Below are positions 27,513-36,301 of a stretch of 64,000 bases of DNA, piece after piece. Under the pieces are notes generated by a model. That model had not been told where the DNA came from and did not search any database. It saw only the letters and a list, made by a program, of their open reading frames with translations. Source of the stretch: Prolixibacteraceae bacterium JC049 (lineage in GTDB: Bacteria > Bacteroidota > Bacteroidia > Bacteroidales > Prolixibacteraceae); the NCBI GenBank assembly GCA_023369685.1, contig SACZ01000005.1:248001-312000 (forward strand). Direction: 5' to 3'. The position numbers and the translations under genes are program-made. The stretch's first letter is position 1, and each line of letters begins with the position of its first letter.

Positions 27513-28022
27513 TTAACAATCCATTTGAGCCAAAACCACCTCTACAATCTTCAAACGATATCTATGATTTTGAATCATTGCCTCAATCACCTCTTTATTG
27601 GCTATATTTTCTTTTAGATCTCTTTTCAACTCCCTGTAATAGGTGGTTAGCTCTTTCAAGTCATCCTCCACCTCACTGGTTAAATCCGGATTCATCTTCG
27701 AGCACTTCTTAATCTCCACCATACTCTGCGATACTTTTTGTGCATAAAAAGCTTCGGTTTCAATCAACTCATTCAATTGAGCATCGCTCACCTTCCCTTT
27801 TAATCCTCCGTAATCGTTTCTCAACAGACCAAGATACACACCCGATCCTACTCCTACCAACAACAAAACAACCGCTGCTCGCCACATCCAGCTTTTATGC
27901 CATAATTTGCGCACTGGCTTATCATTGGCAATTTGCTCCCACACCTTATCCGAAGGTTCAAAGCAATCCATCTCATCGCGATGTTTCAGAATAAACTGTT
28001 CTAATCTTTCTTCCGTTTTCAT
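27513..28022 (-). CDS. Putative membrane-anchored anti-sigma factor
   Basis: The 169 residues have a short cytosolic N-terminal part (1-45, with FEPSDKVWEQI), one membrane helix at about 48-66 (AAVVLLLVGVGSGVYLGLL) and a charged, probably coiled-coil periplasmic part with two cysteines. Its start overlaps the ECF sigma factor stop by 4 bases (ATGA), the usual pairing for sigma and anti-sigma genes. No recognised zinc-finger anti-sigma motif (HxxxCxxC) is visible, so the role is inferred from topology and position. Confidence 0.7.
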   Translation of the reverse strand: MKTEERLEQFILKHRDEMDCFEPSDKVWEQIANDKPVRKLWHKSWMWRAAVVLLLVGVGSGVYLGLLRNDYGGLKGKVSDAQLNELIETEAFYAQKVSQSMVEIKKCSKMNPDLTSEVEDDLKELTTYYRELKRDLKENIANKEVIEAMIQNHRYRLKIVEVVLAQMDC

Positions 28023-28564
28023 ACCGAATACATTTGCTGTTGCTTCAAAATTTCAACCATTTTTCGTCGAGCACGCATATATTGCGATTTCGAAGTAGAT
28101 TCTGTGATTCCCAGAATCTGTGCAATTTCCGAGTGATCGTACCCCTCCATCAAGTAAAGCGAAAAAACCAGACGACCACCATTGGGTAATTCCTCCATGG
28201 CTCGTCTTACAGCTTCCATTGTAAATTCAGGCTCTGCTGCTTCTTCATCGAAATATTCCGTTCGCACCTCCTCGCAATAAATCAAGTCAGCTTTGCGTTT
28301 GTTAATGGCATTTATACACGTATTTATCACAATTCGCTTTAACCACGCACCAAAACTCGACTCGAACCGAAAACTCTCCAGTTTAGCAAAAGCCAAAGTA
28401 AACGCTTCCTGCAACATATCCTCAGCCTCTTCTCTATTATGCATCATTCGGTAGCAAACATTAAACATTGCTTTCGAATAGAGCTGATAAAGCTGATACT
28501 TTGCTTTCGATTTACCTTTTTTACACGCTTCAATTATATCTTTATGTACTAACTCGTGCCTCAA
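28019..28564 (-). CDS. ECF-type RNA polymerase sigma factor
   Basis: This 181-residue protein has region 2 (about 20-85, with NREEAEDMLQEAFTLAFAKL and SFGAWLKRIVINTCINAINK) and region 4 (about 115-175, with ELPNGGRLVFSLYLMEGYDH and EIAQILGITESTSKSQYMRA) and no regions 1 or 3, as expected for an extracytoplasmic-function sigma factor. It heads an operon with a putative anti-sigma factor, two secreted beta-strand proteins and an outer-membrane protein. No standard TAnnTTTG promoter lies upstream, which would fit self-regulation by this sigma factor. Confidence 0.93.
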   Translation of the reverse strand: MRHELVHKDIIEACKKGKSKAKYQLYQLYSKAMFNVCYRMMHNREEAEDMLQEAFTLAFAKLESFRFESSFGAWLKRIVINTCINAINKRKADLIYCEEVRTEYFDEEAAEPEFTMEAVRRAMEELPNGGRLVFSLYLMEGYDHSEIAQILGITESTSKSQYMRARRKMVEILKQQQMYSV

Positions 28565-28788
28565 TTTTTATCCGATTACACATTTACAGACAGTCTCATT
28601 TCTGATGGGTTGCAATAATCTCTAAAAAATTACAATTTTCTTTTCAACACACTTACTCCAAAGCAGACTTTGACAGGCTTCTCCCTCTTCTACCCCACAT
28701 AATCCATAAGCCACGTTTTTCTATTGTTCAACTCAATTTTCATTGTATATTTATCGCTGATACAAACACCATAAATCATTTATTTATT

Positions 28789-30219
28789 ATGACCAATCGA
28801 CGTAATTTTATTAAAACTACCGGCGCCGCATTGGCCGGTCTATCATTAGCTCCAACTATTGGGTGGAGCACTACCGCAACTGATTTTAAAAGCATGCGCC
28901 CCATTCCTTCAAAAAGACACTTTGTAAGCAAAGCTGTTGATGCTAAAATTGAAGAAATGAAAAAGATTATGGGCGACAAAGAGTTGGCCTGGATGTTTGA
29001 GAACTGTTTCCCGAACACTATCGACACTACTGTTACCCACAAAATGAAGAATGGTCGTCCTGACACATTCGTTATCACAGGCGATATTCATGCTATGTGG
29101 CTACGTGACTCTACCGCACAGGTTTGGCCTTATCTTCCATTAATCAACGAGGACAAAGAGCTAAAGCAAATGGTACACGGCTTAATCAACCGCCAAACAG
29201 AGTGCGTACTGATCGATCCGTATGCAAATGCATTTAACGATGGTCCAAAAGGTTCGCACTGGGAGAGTGACATCACCAAGATGAAACCAGAATTGCACGA
29301 ACGCAAATGGGAAATCGATTCGCTTTGTTACACCATTCGTTTGGCTTATCACTATTGGAAAAAAACCAACGACAATACTCCATTCAATAAACAATGGATG
29401 GAAGCCATGCAGCTAATTGTAAAAACATTCAAAGAGCAGCAACGCAAAGAAAACGCAGGTCCATATTCATTCATGCGTCGTACCGAGCGCCAAACGGACA
29501 CTGTACCTGGATTTGGTTGGGGAAATCCAATTAAACCTGTAGGACTAATCGCTTCAGTTTTCCGCCCATCTGACGATGCTACCACATTCTTATTCTTGGT
29601 ACCATCCAACTATTTTGCGGTCGTTTCACTTCGCCAATTGGCAGAAATGAGTAAAGCCATCTTTGGCAATAAAACATTCGCAAAAGAGTGTACTCAATTG
29701 GCCAACGAAGTAGAAACAGCGCTTGAAAAATATGCAGTTCACGAACACCCTAAGTTTGGTAAAATCTTAGCATTCGAAGTAGATGGATTCGGCAACCGTT
29801 TGTTTATCGACGACTCCAACATTCCAAGTTTGTTGTCATTACCTTACCTTGGAGCAATGGACGTAAACGATCCGCTATACCAGCGTACTCGTGCTTTTGT
29901 TCTTAGCGAAGAAAATCCATATTTCTTTAAAGGGAAAGCCGCCGAAGGAATTGGTGGACCTCACGTTGGAATGGATTATATCTGGCCAATGTCAATTACT
30001 ATGCGCGTAATGACAAGTACCAACAAAAAAGAAATTAAAGAAGGACTTCAGATGCTTAAGCGCACACATGGAGGAACAGGTTTTATGCACGAAGGAGTTC
30101 ACAAGGACAATCCGGAGAAGTTTACCAGAAGCTGGTTTGCATGGGCCAACACTCTATTTGGCGAAATGGTATTAAAAGTTCAGAAAGAACATCCAGAAAT
30201 ATTAAAGAAAGAATTATAA
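28789..30219 (+). CDS. Glycoside hydrolase family 125 (exo-alpha-1,6-mannosidase)
   Basis: GH125 enzymes are metal-independent inverting exo-alpha-1,6-mannosidases. The 476 residues carry the family core: [30 protein letters not shown], the [11 protein letters not shown] block, TPGFGWGNP-like sequence ([10 protein letters not shown]), and [21 protein letters not shown] near the end. The N-terminus [20 protein letters not shown] is a twin-arginine leader, so the enzyme is exported folded. Its likely substrate is an N-glycan or other alpha-mannoside. It stands alone, convergent with the GntR gene across a shared terminator. Confidence 0.92.
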   Translation: MTNRRNFIKTTGAALAGLSLAPTIGWSTTATDFKSMRPIPSKRHFVSKAVDAKIEEMKKIMGDKELAWMFENCFPNTIDTTVTHKMKNGRPDTFVITGDIHAMWLRDSTAQVWPYLPLINEDKELKQMVHGLINRQTECVLIDPYANAFNDGPKGSHWESDITKMKPELHERKWEIDSLCYTIRLAYHYWKKTNDNTPFNKQWMEAMQLIVKTFKEQQRKENAGPYSFMRRTERQTDTVPGFGWGNPIKPVGLIASVFRPSDDATTFLFLVPSNYFAVVSLRQLAEMSKAIFGNKTFAKECTQLANEVETALEKYAVHEHPKFGKILAFEVDGFGNRLFIDDSNIPSLLSLPYLGAMDVNDPLYQRTRAFVLSEENPYFFKGKAAEGIGGPHVGMDYIWPMSITMRVMTSTNKKEIKEGLQMLKRTHGGTGFMHEGVHKDNPEKFTRSWFAWANTLFGEMVLKVQKEHPEILKKEL

Positions 30220-30233
30220 TTCCAATTCATATT

Positions 30234-30264
30234 AAAAAAGGGATGCTTTCGCATCCCTTTTTTT
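30234..30264. terminator. Bidirectional terminator between the GH125 and GntR genes
   Basis: GGGATGC (30240-30246), loop TTTC and GCATCCC (30251-30257), flanked by six As and seven Ts, form a symmetric terminator that can serve both converging genes. Confidence 0.9.
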
Positions 30265-30272
30265 GTAACTAT

Positions 30273-30986
30273 CTAAAAAGTACCATAAATTGAATGATTC
30301 TCTGAATTAAAATAAATGGTCGAATACAAGTTGAAGTTAGGTCGATTGGTTTTCAATCGACGTTCCATATACAATACAGGATGTCCCTCTTCTACTTTTA
30401 AGTGCTGCGCAATATTCTTATTAGCCGGAATTGCACTCAACTTCTGTTCTCCACCTATCACATCCACCTGATATTGGCTACGCAAAATTTCGAACAACGA
30501 CTTATTCTCTAAATTTCTACTGGAAAAACGAGGCAAGTTAATGTTCGGAATATGACTGATATCGTAAAATACCGGCTCGTCGTTCACCATTCTTAAACGT
30601 TCAAAGAAAATACATCCCGACTCTCGCTCAATATCACTCAATTCGAAAACAAATGGCGAATCCCACTTCTTTATTACCGGCTTAGAAATAATCGAAGTCT
30701 TCAAGTGATCAGCTCCAACAGCAGATGTTGTACCATGTATAGACAAGATACCAATATCGCGTGGCAACTGATTAACAATAGATCCCTTCCCTTGATGTTT
30801 TAATATATACCCATCCTTCACCAACTGATCTAACGCATGACGTACTGTAGGACGAGTTAAATTATGAATTGCACACAACTCATTCTCTGAAGGAAGCAAA
30901 CTACCTTCCGGATAAGCACCCGATGTAATGTGTTTTCTTAAAATCTCGTACAAACGTCTGTATTGAGGAATCTTCTTTCCGACCAT
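30273..30986 (-). CDS. GntR family (HutC-type) transcriptional regulator with UTRA domain
   Basis: The 237-residue regulator has an N-terminal winged helix-turn-helix (about 5-75, with GSLLPSENELCAIHNLTRPT and LVKDGYILKHQGKGS) and a C-terminal UTRA effector domain (about 90-237), which in this family binds sugars, sugar phosphates or related small molecules. ATG 30986 (MVGKKIPQYRRLY) was chosen over the frame's first codon at 31076 because a predicted -7 element at 31062-31055 would lie inside the longer version. It is divergent from the E2-E1-PHP-SDR-SorE-FSA operon and most likely represses it through the palindrome at 31091-31106. Confidence 0.9.
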   Translation of the reverse strand: MVGKKIPQYRRLYEILRKHITSGAYPEGSLLPSENELCAIHNLTRPTVRHALDQLVKDGYILKHQGKGSIVNQLPRDIGILSIHGTTSAVGADHLKTSIISKPVIKKWDSPFVFELSDIERESGCIFFERLRMVNDEPVFYDISHIPNINLPRFSSRNLENKSLFEILRSQYQVDVIGGEQKLSAIPANKNIAQHLKVEEGHPVLYMERRLKTNRPNFNLYSTIYFNSENHSIYGTF

Positions 30987-31054
30987 ATTTTTAAAATTAT
31001 TTTTTATCGCCGACAGCGTAGAGTTAACAAGCCATCTAAGATTATTTTCCAGAT

Positions 31055-31062
31055 CAAAATTA
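31055..31062 (-). promoter_or_regulatory. Predicted -7 element for the GntR gene
   Basis: TAATTTTG on the minus strand fits TAnnTTTG. No -33 TTG lies at the standard distance. It is 29 bases from the operator, so the repressor could also affect its own gene. Confidence 0.35.
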
Positions 31063-31090
31063 CAAAAAAATATCAAATCGCGAAAAAATT

Positions 31091-31106
31091 ACTTGTAAAT
31101 ACAAGT
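31091..31106. promoter_or_regulatory. Candidate GntR operator palindrome
   Basis: ACTTGTAAATACAAGT is palindromic at 7 of 8 positions per half, has the length and GT...AC character of GntR-family operators, and lies between the divergent GntR gene and the operon. It contains the operon's predicted -33 TTG (31093-31095), so a bound repressor would block RNA polymerase. A single half-site TTACAAGT recurs at 31183-31190, in the predicted leader. Confidence 0.65.
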
Positions 31107-31123
31107 TGTATCTAATAAATTTG
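31093..31123 (+). promoter_or_regulatory. Predicted promoter of the E2-E1-PHP-SDR-SorE-FSA operon
   Basis: TTG at 31093-31095, a 20-base spacer and TAAATTTG at 31116-31123 match the Bacteroidota promoter. The predicted leader of about 95 bases contains a second half-operator. Confidence 0.6.
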
Positions 31124-31224
31124 TTAGCACACTAAACATCCAGATTGATGGACATTTTAGAGTTTTAATTCTTTTTTTCTATTTACAAGTTCTAACAATG
31201 TTTTTAACAAATAAAGATTAAAAA

Positions 31225-32505
31225 ATGGCAGTTCCAGTTATAATGCCCCGCCAAGGGCAATCGGTCGAAACCTGTATCATGGGCGAATGGCATAAACAAG
31301 TTGGCGATACAGTGTGCGAGGGAGACATTCTCTTCTCATACGAAACAGACAAAGCTTCGTTTGAGGAAGAGGCAAAGTGCGACGGAACCCTACTCGTTCA
31401 ATTCTTCGAAGAAGGTGATGAAGTTCCGGTGCTCGTTAATGTTGCTGTTATAGGAGCAGAAAACGAAGCATTCGATTCATTCTCACCAAACGACACTCCA
31501 CAAGAAGAGACCGCAGAACCTGCAATGGTAGAAGCAGAAGCAGCAGCTCCTGTATTAGTATCAACCAATGGTCATTCTCAAGAAACAAATATTCGAATTT
31601 CACCTTTGGCTCGCCGTATGGCCAGCGAAAACAATATCGATATTGAAACTTTAAAGGGATCAGGTCCTAACGGTAGAATAATTGCTCGCGACATTCAAAC
31701 CACTCAAGCGGCACCTGCTCCTAAACAACCAGCAGTAAAAGTAGCTCCTCAACCTACTCCTGCACCAGCACCTTCTGCTCCTGCAGTAACATTTAGCGAA
31801 GGAGAAGATTTCAAAGTTGAGAAACTTTCAAACATTCGTAAGCTGATTGCAAAATCGATGCATGAGTCGCTACAAAATTCGGCACAGCTTACCCACCACA
31901 TGGGAGCTGATGCCAGACAATTGCTTGCATTGCGCAAGAAATTCAAACAACAGCTTAACGAAGGTACTATCCAGCAAAACATTACTCTAAACGACATGAT
32001 TTGTTTTGCTGTAATAAAAGCACTTAAGAAGTTCCCTCAAGTGAATGCTCACTTCATGGGAGACAGCAAAAAATATTTCCACAAAGTTAATTTAGGTTTA
32101 GCAGTAGACACCGAGCGCGGGTTAATGGTACCATCCATTCCTGCAGCCGACGATCTTTCAATCGAAGGTCTTTCTTCGCGCATGAAATCGACAGCCGACC
32201 AATGTCGCAAAGGAAGTTTCAACCCAGAACTTCTACGACCAGAGTCTGCTTCATTCACTGTTTCTAATTTAGGAAACTATGGCGTTGAAATGTTTACACC
32301 AGTAATCAATCTTCCTCAATCGGCTATTTTGGGTGTTTGTACCACCGTCAATCGTCCTGTTGATTTAGGTAATGGTGCTTTCGGATTTGTTCCTTATCTG
32401 GGACTTTCACTAACCTACGATCACCGCTCATTGGATGGTGGAGAAGCCACTCTTTTCTTAGCAGAGATCAAAAATCAAATTGAAAACCTAAACCTAAACC
32501 TATAA
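31225..32505 (+). CDS. Dihydrolipoamide acyltransferase (E2) of a 2-oxo acid/acetoin-type dehydrogenase
   Basis: The 426 residues contain one lipoyl domain (1-80, lipoyl lysine K43 in YETDKASF), an acidic/alanine-rich linker, a peripheral subunit-binding domain (about 123-160, RISPLARRMASENNID), a second proline/alanine linker, and the catalytic acyltransferase domain with H400 and D404 in DHRSLDGG. It passes the acyl group from E1 to coenzyme A. Substrate class cannot be told from E2 alone. It leads a six-gene operon and is followed 21 bases later by a fused E1. Confidence 0.92.
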   Translation: MAVPVIMPRQGQSVETCIMGEWHKQVGDTVCEGDILFSYETDKASFEEEAKCDGTLLVQFFEEGDEVPVLVNVAVIGAENEAFDSFSPNDTPQEETAEPAMVEAEAAAPVLVSTNGHSQETNIRISPLARRMASENNIDIETLKGSGPNGRIIARDIQTTQAAPAPKQPAVKVAPQPTPAPAPSAPAVTFSEGEDFKVEKLSNIRKLIAKSMHESLQNSAQLTHHMGADARQLLALRKKFKQQLNEGTIQQNITLNDMICFAVIKALKKFPQVNAHFMGDSKKYFHKVNLGLAVDTERGLMVPSIPAADDLSIEGLSSRMKSTADQCRKGSFNPELLRPESASFTVSNLGNYGVEMFTPVINLPQSAILGVCTTVNRPVDLGNGAFGFVPYLGLSLTYDHRSLDGGEATLFLAEIKNQIENLNLNL

Positions 32506-32526
32506 ACCATTTAAAAACTTAAGAAA

Positions 32527-34995
32527 ATGCCAAAAACACAATTTATAAATCCGGCACAAGTTAGAACGGCTGGACAAATAGAATTCACCCCCATCCCCGT
32601 AAACCAATACAACAAAACATTATTAGAAGAGCGCGACAATTTCAGCAATGACGATTTAAAGCGTATTCTTCACGACATGGTTGTTATCAGAGAGTTTGAG
32701 ACGATGCTTAACCTGATAAAAACCACTGGCGAATACGAAGGGATTGCCTACAACCATCCTGGGCCAGCTCACCTTTCTATAGGACAAGAAGCTGCAGCTG
32801 TTGGTATGGCCTACACGTTAGATGTAGATGATTTCATCTTTGGTTCACACCGTAGCCACGGCGAAATTCTTGCCAAAGGGCTTTCTGCTATTCATCAACT
32901 AGATGACGAAGCACTACAACAAATAATGGATACTCATTTCGACGGAGCAACTGTAGCTCCTTTGAAAGAAAATCACACTGGAACTGTTAAAGAGTTAGCC
33001 ATTAAATTTTTGCTTTACGGAACGCTAGCCGAAATTTTTGCCCGCGAAACAGGATTCAACAAAGGACTAGGAGGATCAATGCACGCATTCTTTACTCCTT
33101 TTGGTGTTTATCCGAACAACGCCATCGTAGGCGGATCGGGCGACATTGCTGTTGGTGCCGCATTGTACAAAAAGGTAAATAGAAAAAAAGGAATTGTAGT
33201 AGCTAACATTGGCGATGCTTCAATGGCTTGTGGACCTGTTTGGGAAGGCCTGTCATTTGCAGCAATGGATCAATTCAAAGAACTATGGGAAGGCGACATG
33301 AAAGGTGGTTTGCCAGTAGTTTTCAATATCATGAACAACCAATACGGAATGGGTGGCCAAACCTGTGGAGAAACAATGGGCTACAACATTGCTGCGCGTA
33401 TTGGAGCCGGTGTAAACAAAGATCAGATGCACGCCGAGCGTGTGGATGGCTACAACCCACTGGCAGTAATTGATGCCTACAAAAGAAAAAGAGAACTTTT
33501 AGACGCTGGAAAAGGTCCGGTTTTACTAGACATATTAACTTATCGCTATAGTGGTCACTCTCCTTCCGATGCATCTTCGTACCGAACAAAAGAAGAGGTA
33601 GAAGCATGGGAAGCAGCCGACTCAATTACATGGTTCAGCGCTCAACTGGAAGATTATGGTATTGCTTCAGCAGAAGAAATTGAAGCACTGAAAAAATCCA
33701 TCACCGAGCAAATGAAATCAACCATGCTTTTGGCTATCGACGAGAAAGTTTCTCCACACATGGATATGAAAAAGCATCCTGAGCTAATTGGAGAGATGAT
33801 GTTTGCCGACGAGTCGGTTGACAAAATGGAAGATCGTACACCCGATGTTAACCATCCGATGAACGAAAACCCTCGCGTGAAGCAATTGAGCAAAAAAGAG
33901 CGCTTCATGTTCGACAAAAATGGAAAGCCATTTTCAAAAATTAAGACCTTCCAGTATCGCGATGCCATCTTCGAGTCAATAGTAGATAGATTCTATAAAG
34001 ACCCAACACTAGTTGCATACGGAGAAGAAAACCGCGACTGGGGTGGCGCATTTGCTGTTTATCGCGGATTGACAGAAGCACTTCCATATCACCGACTATT
34101 TAATTCGCCTATTTCCGAAGCGTCCATCATTGGTACAGCTATTGGTTATGCCATGTGCGGAGGACGTGTGATTCCAGAAATCATGTATTGCGATTTCTTA
34201 GGTCGATGTGGCGACGAGGTATTCAACCAGTTACCAAAATGGCAAGCCATGAGTGGTAATGTAATTAAGATGCCTGTAGTTATCCGCGTTTCTGTTGGAT
34301 CGAAATATGGAGCTCAGCACTCACAAGACTGGACATCGCTTTGTGCTCATATTCCTGGATTAAAAGTAGTATTCCCGGTCACTCCATACGATGCTAAAGG
34401 ATTGATGAATTCAGCTCTTCAGGGAACCGATCCTGTGATCTTCTTCGAAAGTCAACGACTTTACGATATGGGCGAACAATTCCAAGAAGGCGGAGTTCCT
34501 GCAGAATATTATGAAATTCCACTTGGCGATGCCGATGTAAAAAAAGAAGGTAAAGACATTACCATTCTAACCATTGGAGCCACTCTTTACCGCGCACTTG
34601 ATGCCGCAAAAAAATTGGAAGAAAAGTATGGTATGAATGCCGAAGTTATCGACGCTCGCTCATTGGTTCCATTCAACTACGAAACCGTTCTTGAATCAGT
34701 TAAAAAGACAGGTCGCTTAGTACTAGCCAGTGATGCATCTGCTCGTGGCTCATACCTGAATGACATTGCCCGCAATGTTACCGAGATGGCATTCGACTAC
34801 TTGGATGCTCCTCCGGTAGTAGTTGGCTCACGCAACTGGATCACTCCTGCCTACGAACTGGAAGAGTATTTCTTCCCTCAGCCGGAATGGATTCTCGATG
34901 CAATTCACGAGCGCATTGTTCCACTTGATGGACATGTGTGCTCTAACGACTTTACCGACGAGACACAAATTAAGCGCAATCAATTAGGAATATAA
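32527..34995 (+). CDS. Fused E1 alpha/beta thiamine-diphosphate dehydrogenase component
   Basis: The 822-residue protein joins an E1 alpha part (about 1-420) to an E1 beta part (about 465-822). The alpha half shows HLSIGQEAAAVGMA, FGSHRSHGE, a thiamine-diphosphate motif beginning IGDASMACG and ending NIMNNQYGMGG; the canonical GDG reads GDA here. The beta half shows YGEENRDWGGAF, SPISEASIIGTAIGYAMCG and the ARSLVPFNYE block. Fused E1 enzymes are common in Bacteroidota and act on pyruvate, branched-chain oxo acids or acetoin; context here points to a sugar-derived substrate. No E3 gene is in the operon. Confidence 0.88.
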   Translation: MPKTQFINPAQVRTAGQIEFTPIPVNQYNKTLLEERDNFSNDDLKRILHDMVVIREFETMLNLIKTTGEYEGIAYNHPGPAHLSIGQEAAAVGMAYTLDVDDFIFGSHRSHGEILAKGLSAIHQLDDEALQQIMDTHFDGATVAPLKENHTGTVKELAIKFLLYGTLAEIFARETGFNKGLGGSMHAFFTPFGVYPNNAIVGGSGDIAVGAALYKKVNRKKGIVVANIGDASMACGPVWEGLSFAAMDQFKELWEGDMKGGLPVVFNIMNNQYGMGGQTCGETMGYNIAARIGAGVNKDQMHAERVDGYNPLAVIDAYKRKRELLDAGKGPVLLDILTYRYSGHSPSDASSYRTKEEVEAWEAADSITWFSAQLEDYGIASAEEIEALKKSITEQMKSTMLLAIDEKVSPHMDMKKHPELIGEMMFADESVDKMEDRTPDVNHPMNENPRVKQLSKKERFMFDKNGKPFSKIKTFQYRDAIFESIVDRFYKDPTLVAYGEENRDWGGAFAVYRGLTEALPYHRLFNSPISEASIIGTAIGYAMCGGRVIPEIMYCDFLGRCGDEVFNQLPKWQAMSGNVIKMPVVIRVSVGSKYGAQHSQDWTSLCAHIPGLKVVFPVTPYDAKGLMNSALQGTDPVIFFESQRLYDMGEQFQEGGVPAEYYEIPLGDADVKKEGKDITILTIGATLYRALDAAKKLEEKYGMNAEVIDARSLVPFNYETVLESVKKTGRLVLASDASARGSYLNDIARNVTEMAFDYLDAPPVVVGSRNWITPAYELEEYFFPQPEWILDAIHERIVPLDGHVCSNDFTDETQIKRNQLGI

Positions 34996-35009
34996 TTTAA
35001 GCCAAACAC

Positions 35010-35041
35010 AAATCCAGGGAGAGTTAGTCTCTCTGGATTTT
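35010..35041 (+). other. Intra-operon hairpin between E1 and the PHP gene
   Basis: A 13-bp stem (35010-35022 with 35028-35040, one G-U pair) with loop GTTAG is followed by only a short T stretch. It is strong enough to act as a partial terminator or 3'-end stabiliser and could set E2/E1 expression above that of the downstream genes. Confidence 0.55.
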
Positions 35042-35059
35042 ACCTTTAAACCAAAAGCA

Positions 35060-36301
35060 ATGAACCTATATAAACAATTTCCACCAGCAAAAGACCTAAC
35101 TGCGAGGAGAAAAGAAAATCCCGGTGCTCCGCCATTAGCAAACGGACACATCCACACTCCCTATTCATTCAGTGCTTTCAAAAGCATTGAACAAGCTTTC
35201 ATGCTTGCCAAGGAACAAAACATTCAAATACTCGGCATTAACGATTTCTATGTAACCGATGGTTATCCTGAATTCTACGAGCAAGCTACAACCAATGCCA
35301 TATTCCCACTTTTCAATGTGGAATTCATGGCCTTAGATAAGCAGTTGCAATCAGAGGGAATACAAGTAAATGATCCGGCCAATCCAGGTCGAATTTATTT
35401 CAGCGGAAAAGGACTTAACTATCCATTAACACGTAGTGCCGAAAGCGATAAAGTTATTGAATCACTACGCGAAGGGACCAATAACAGAACAGCTCAAATG
35501 ATTGAGAAACTCAACGCTCATTTTCAAAGCGTAGGTGTTGATATCGAGTTAAACTTTGAGTGGATAAAAACCAATTTGGCCAAAGGATTAGTACGAGAAC
35601 GCCATGTTGCCAAAGCTGTTTGGGTAGCACTTAGCAATAAGTACGAAAGAATTACTCGCCGACTGGAAACTTTCCACCTAATGTTTGGAGGCCGATTACT
35701 TTCCAATCCTGAAAACGAAGCTGAAATCACCAATGAAATAAGAAACCGATTCTTAAAGCAAGGCAATGTAGCTTATGTCGAAGAATCGGACGATGCTTTC
35801 ATTAACCTAGAAACAGCCATTGAGGTGATTAAAGACTCAGGAGGAATTCCATGCTACCCTGTTCTTTTGGATGATAAAAATGGAGATTGTACTCCATTTG
35901 AAAGCAACTGGGAACAGATGGTTCAATTTCTGAAAGAGCGCAACATCTGCTGTGTGGAACTTATTCCTCAACGCAACAGTTGCGAAAAACTAAGTGAGTT
36001 TGTTCACTTCTTCAACAACAATGGTTTCATTGTTCTTTTTGGAACCGAGCACAATACTCCGGTAATGACACCACTCACTATTCATTGCTCCAACCAGACA
36101 GATCTTCCTGAAGAGATTGCTCAAATTGGTTATGAGGGAACTTGTGTCGTTGCAGCTCATCAGTATCAACAAGCCAATGGAGAAAAAGGCTACGAAGGAG
36201 CAAACAAACAAGACTGGATTAATCTGGGCGATGCCGTTATCAACTGGTATCTATCAGAATGTAGTAAGGAAATTAAAGCAGAAAGCACATGCAGTCATTA
36301 A
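35060..36301 (+). CDS. PHP-domain phosphoesterase-like protein
   Basis: The 413-residue protein begins with a PHP-type metal site, NGHIHTPYSFSAF (HxH near residues 30-32), followed by GINDFYVTDGYPEF; later candidate ligands are in the GTEHNTPVM stretch (about 335-343). PHP proteins are metal-dependent phosphatases or nucleases. The first motif departs from the usual HTHS-SDG form, so this is an unusual subfamily. In this operon a sugar-phosphate phosphatase is plausible but unproven. Its end overlaps the SDR gene by 13 bases. Confidence 0.65.
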   Translation: MNLYKQFPPAKDLTARRKENPGAPPLANGHIHTPYSFSAFKSIEQAFMLAKEQNIQILGINDFYVTDGYPEFYEQATTNAIFPLFNVEFMALDKQLQSEGIQVNDPANPGRIYFSGKGLNYPLTRSAESDKVIESLREGTNNRTAQMIEKLNAHFQSVGVDIELNFEWIKTNLAKGLVRERHVAKAVWVALSNKYERITRRLETFHLMFGGRLLSNPENEAEITNEIRNRFLKQGNVAYVEESDDAFINLETAIEVIKDSGGIPCYPVLLDDKNGDCTPFESNWEQMVQFLKERNICCVELIPQRNSCEKLSEFVHFFNNNGFIVLFGTEHNTPVMTPLTIHCSNQTDLPEEIAQIGYEGTCVVAAHQYQQANGEKGYEGANKQDWINLGDAVINWYLSECSKEIKAESTCSH

